Notes under the pieces: generated by a model
The model's input: only the letters and a program-made list of their open reading frames with translations
Told to the model about the DNA's origin: nothing
Databases searched by the model: none
Position numbers and translations under genes: made by a program
NCBI GenBank assembly: GCA_028287415.1
Contig: JAQBPS010000281.1
Span: 1-7,392, forward strand
Reading direction: 5' to 3'
From: Bacillota bacterium
GTDB taxonomy: Bacteria > Bacillota > Sulfobacillia > Symbiobacteriales > Symbiobacteriaceae
Length of the DNA: 7,392 nucleotides
Shown: positions 5,122 through 7,392 of the stretch, in pieces
How the letters are laid out: each line of letters opens with the position of its first letter
Numbering within the stretch: the stretch's first letter is position 1

Positions 5122-5620
5122 TCATTCCTGCTCGTAGACGACGCGGAAGGCGGTTTCCGGGCTGGCGGGGGCGGCCAGGAATTCCAGGTAGCGTCCAGGT
5201 CGAACGCCACCCGCTCCAGGGGAATCTGGTAGTGCAGGATCGGCGCTTCCGGGAACGTCCGCCCCACCTGCGCATACGGCACGGGCTCACTGCCGGCCCC
5301 AACGTCGCCGCAGCCACTGACGAGCAAAACGCCTGCGGCATCATCATATCCGTATACGACGCCGAACTCCCCGGTGACCACCCCCCACAGCACCACCCCG
5401 ACACCCCGGTCGATCGCAGCCTTGATGTTGCTGATCGCCCGGCGGCAGGCGGCATCATAGGTGGGCGTACCCGGCAGGGCCATGTGCACCTCGGACAGTA
5501 CGCCGTGGTGAAAGGCAATACCGGTGATCCCCATCAGCCGGGTGTAGTCCAGGTCGGACAGGCCAGCGGCGTTCAGCACGACTCAGAGGGTAGCAGAGGT
5601 GGTGTGACATGGCGTGTCAT
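5122..5620 (-). pseudogene. Frameshifted gene for a papain-like (C39/BtrH_N-like) protein
   Basis: The middle of this region reads as a real protein: LMGITGIAF, an A-x-x-x-I-x-x-x-ID-RG helix, then VVLWGVV and EFGVVYGYDD. That series resembles BtrH_N/C39-like papain-fold proteins of Gram-positive bacteria (family recognition by eye). Two frame breaks interrupt it. At 5191-5192 the frame shifts: after FDLD the sensible continuation YLEFLAAPASP to VVYEQE with a TGA at 5122-5124 lies in another frame, while the uninterrupted frame turns into proline- and serine-rich sequence and runs on into the patatin gene. Near 5574-5579 a second break separates the start MTRHVTPPLLPSESC (ATG at 5620, GGCGGAG upstream) from LNAAGLSDLDYTRLMG; it holds the only Cys placed to be a nucleophile. 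One missing base at each point would restore a protein of about 167 residues. Neither point is a homopolymer. Decay is more likely than sequencing error, but error is not excluded. Confidence 0.6.
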
Positions 5621-5721
5621 AGCAGCGGTTTCTCCGCCGAGCCGCAGAAAAAGGTCGGCCATTTCGTGCGCCTGGCCCGAATCTGTGCGTCGATCCACTG
5701 AAGTCGGTGCAGGCTGGCCAT
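5617..5721 (-). pseudogene. Short open frame, possible remnant of an HTH (WYL-type) regulator N-terminus
   Basis: An ATG overlapping the peptidase stop (TGATG) opens a 34-codon frame. Its first half, SLHRLQWIDAQIRARR, looks like the first helix of the winged HTH that begins many WYL-domain transcriptional regulators. The rest (WPTFFCGSAEKPLL) does not continue that domain. A neighbouring frame, however, reads AHEMADLFLRLGGETAA followed by TRHV, which resembles the next two helices (A-E-MA-LF, S-ETA-RD-I). This would fit a truncated, frameshifted regulator that ends within 150 bases, with no WYL domain present. Third-position G+C is high in the first half, consistent with past coding. Alternatively it is a small unrelated open frame. 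Confidence 0.35.
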
Positions 5722-7392
5722 CAGGTGTAGCAGGCCTCCAGGTCCGCCACCAGCCGGCCGAACAGGCCCACTGCCTCACGGACCGGCTCTGGCGAGGCCA
5801 TGTCGATGCCGGCCTGTCGGTATAGGTCGAGCGGGTGCATGGTGGAACCGGCCTTGAGCGTGGTCAGCCAGCGCTGCACCGCAGGCTCGCCCTCCCTGCG
5901 GATCGCCTCGGCCATGGCGCAGCCCGCCGCCAGGCCGGCGGCGTACACGAGCGGGTAGAAGCCCATGTAGAAATGCGGCACCGTCGTCCAGGTGAGCCGG
6001 GCGCCCTCGTCAATCGTGACGCTGTCGCCGAAGAAGCGTGCCATCACTTCGCCCTGGGTCTGCATGACCACCTTGAGGGTGATGGGTGTCCCGCCCTCGG
6101 CCAGGGCGAAGAGCGCCCGCTCCAGCGCCGCCTCCAGCAGGTGGGTGACCATGTTGTGCATGAATGTGCCCAGGAACGCCTCAATGGTGTACCGGCGGCG
6201 CCGCACGTCCAGGTTCTGCGCCAGCAGGTAGCTGCCCAGAAGAGCCTCGTTGGCGGTCGACGGCGCCTCCAGGAAGAAGCGCCCGATGTTGGTCAGGCCG
6301 CTGTTGGTCAGGTTCTGGTGCTGGCTGGAGAGGAAGCGGTGGCCGCAGTGGCCGAGCTCATGGGCGAGGGTGAAGGTGTCGCGGGCCTTGTCCTGCCAGG
6401 TCATCATGATCACGGGATGCCACCCGTAGATGCCCGAGTTGAACGCCCCGTGGGCCTTGCCCTCATTGTCGGCCCGGTCGACCCAGCGCTCGGCGATCGC
6501 CCGGTCTAGCATGGCCCCGTACTCGGGGCCGAGGACCGCCAGGCCCTCCTTGATCAGGGCGGTGCCCTCATCCCAGCCCAGCGTCGCATCATAGGTCGGG
6601 TCGAGCGGGGCGGTCATGTCATAGCGCATCACCTGGTCGAGGCCGAGCACCCGCTGACGCAGCCGCATGTAGCGCTGAACGTGCGGCGCGGCCTCGGTCA
6701 GGATCGTGTCCATCACATTGTCGTAGACGCTGACCGGCACCCGACTGGCGGCGAGGGCACCCTCCAGGGCGGAGCTGTAGCCGCGCAGCCTGGCCAGGGT
6801 GACCGCCTTGTTGATGTGATTCGCCAGCGACGTGGCCAGGGCGGTCTTGTGCCCTCCCAGACCCTCGGTCAGCGAGTCGTATGCACGGCGGCGCACTTCA
6901 CGGTCCGGCGACTGGGCGAGCCCGGCGTAGCGGGCCACGGACATGGCCACCGGTTCGCCGTCCGTATCAGTGACGGCAGGGAACTTCATGTCGACGCCGG
7001 CGATCGCTTTATAAATGGTGTGCGGTGCATCGAGGGCCTCGCTGAGGGCTGCCAGAACTGACTCAGTTTCGGGTGCGAAGTTATGTGCCCGGGTCGCCCG
7101 CAGCGATTCGAGGTGATGCCGGTAGGTGTTCAGCCCGGGTGTGCCGGTGAAGAGCGCGGCGAAAGCCTCGTCATCCAGCGCCCGCACCTCAGCGGGGATG
7201 AAGGCGAGGGCGGCCGAAACCTGAGCGTTCAGAGCGCCGGCCCGGGCGGCCATTGCCTGAGACTCCGGGGCCAGCCCGTCGGTGGACTGGGTGTTGCTGG
7301 CGTAGCGGGCCACCTTGAGCATGCGCTCACCAAGCACGTCCTGCACCTCCAGGCAGGCGAGCAGGACGCCGCCGCTGGAACCCAGGCGCCCC
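5721..7392 (-). CDS. pepF: Oligoendopeptidase F (M3B family metallopeptidase), 5' end outside the window
   Basis: This zinc oligopeptidase cleaves short peptides in the cytoplasm. About 556 residues are visible against about 600 for the family. The frame is open to the right edge (bases 7391-7347 encode GRLGSSGGVLLACLE in frame), so the GTG at 7346 is not the true start. Numbering from that GTG, the zinc site is HELGH at 329-333 with the downstream glutamate E360 in FLEAPSTANE, the M3B counterpart of EVAST-NE. The gap is a few residues longer than in Lactococcus-type PepF. Other family blocks are AGVDMKFPA near 116-124, GAFNSGIYGWHPVIMM at 300-315, HFYMGFYPLVYAAGLAAG at 458-475, and the C-terminal LKAGSTMHPLDLYRQAGIDM at 497-516. 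No signal peptide can be judged. Codon third positions are strongly G/C, in contrast to the PLD-like gene. The stop is followed at once by the decayed region. Confidence 0.95.
   Translation of the reverse strand, partial: GRLGSSGGVLLACLEVQDVLGERMLKVARYASNTQSTDGLAPESQAMAARAGALNAQVSAALAFIPAEVRALDDEAFAALFTGTPGLNTYRHHLESLRATRAHNFAPETESVLAALSEALDAPHTIYKAIAGVDMKFPAVTDTDGEPVAMSVARYAGLAQSPDREVRRRAYDSLTEGLGGHKTALATSLANHINKAVTLARLRGYSSALEGALAASRVPVSVYDNVMDTILTEAAPHVQRYMRLRQRVLGLDQVMRYDMTAPLDPTYDATLGWDEGTALIKEGLAVLGPEYGAMLDRAIAERWVDRADNEGKAHGAFNSGIYGWHPVIMMTWQDKARDTFTLAHELGHCGHRFLSSQHQNLTNSGLTNIGRFFLEAPSTANEALLGSYLLAQNLDVRRRRYTIEAFLGTFMHNMVTHLLEAALERALFALAEGGTPITLKVVMQTQGEVMARFFGDSVTIDEGARLTWTTVPHFYMGFYPLVYAAGLAAGCAMAEAIRREGEPAVQRWLTTLKAGSTMHPLDLYRQAGIDMASPEPVREAVGLFGRLVADLEACYT

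Noticed and set aside
5835..6509. Long plus-strand open frame (224 codons) opposite pepF
   Set aside because: It is antisense to a clearly conserved peptidase including the HELGH region; such frames are common opposite GC-rich genes, and its arginine/glycine/histidine-rich content matches no family.
7344..7346. GTG at 7346 as the start of oligoendopeptidase F
   Set aside because: The frame remains open to the window edge with plausible family sequence, and PepF is normally about 600 residues, so the true start lies beyond the window.
1..7392. CRISPR array, tRNA/rRNA, insertion sequence or phage gene
   Set aside because: No regularly spaced repeats, cloverleaf-like or rRNA-like sequence, transposase motifs or terminal inverted repeats were found on either strand by reading.

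Overview
The window is GC-rich bacterial chromosome. Single 60-base lines counted by hand gave about 68-70% G+C in the peptidase gene and about 55% in the phospholipase D gene. The glucosamine-6-phosphate synthase C-terminus at the left edge reads like Gram-positive (Bacillota-type) enzymes. Together with the high G+C, an M3 peptidase, an oxygen-dependent HemF and frequent GTG starts, this suggests a high-GC Bacillota lineage such as Symbiobacterium relatives. That placement is an inference from style and is not proven. No phage genes, transposases, CRISPR arrays, tRNAs or rRNAs were seen.

Layout, left to right: (1) the 3' end of glmS on the plus strand, closed by a strong hairpin terminator at 390-439. 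(2) Convergent to it, a minus-strand gene for a two-HKD phospholipase D-like protein with two tandem copies of a short N-terminal domain. It has its own extended -10 promoter at 2396-2404 and lower G+C than its neighbours. (3) hemF (oxygen-dependent coproporphyrinogen III oxidase), also minus strand, just upstream. (4) A divergent intergenic region (3327-3563), then a plus-strand NimA/pyridoxamine-phosphate-oxidase-like flavoprotein gene, closed by a 17-bp stem hairpin at 4098-4137. (5) Convergent to it, a patatin-like lipase gene on the minus strand. (6) Upstream of the lipase gene, a decayed stretch (about 5122-5721). It holds a frameshifted gene resembling papain-like/BtrH-like proteins, and next to the peptidase stop a possible remnant of an HTH regulator. 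(7) An oligoendopeptidase F gene that runs off the right edge, so its start is outside the window.

The genes do not form one pathway. glmS (cell-wall amino sugar), hemF (heme), the flavin-fold protein, two lipid-type hydrolases and a peptidase look like independently transcribed units separated by convergent terminators or divergent promoters. The points that deserve attention are the duplicated DnaJC11-C/DUF3395-like domain in front of phospholipase D, and the long patatin open frame that looks like a fusion but is better explained as a pseudogene reading by frameshift into a normal lipase gene. HemF signature substitutions and several start-codon corrections that change protein N-termini are also worth checking. 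No clearly new multi-gene system was found.
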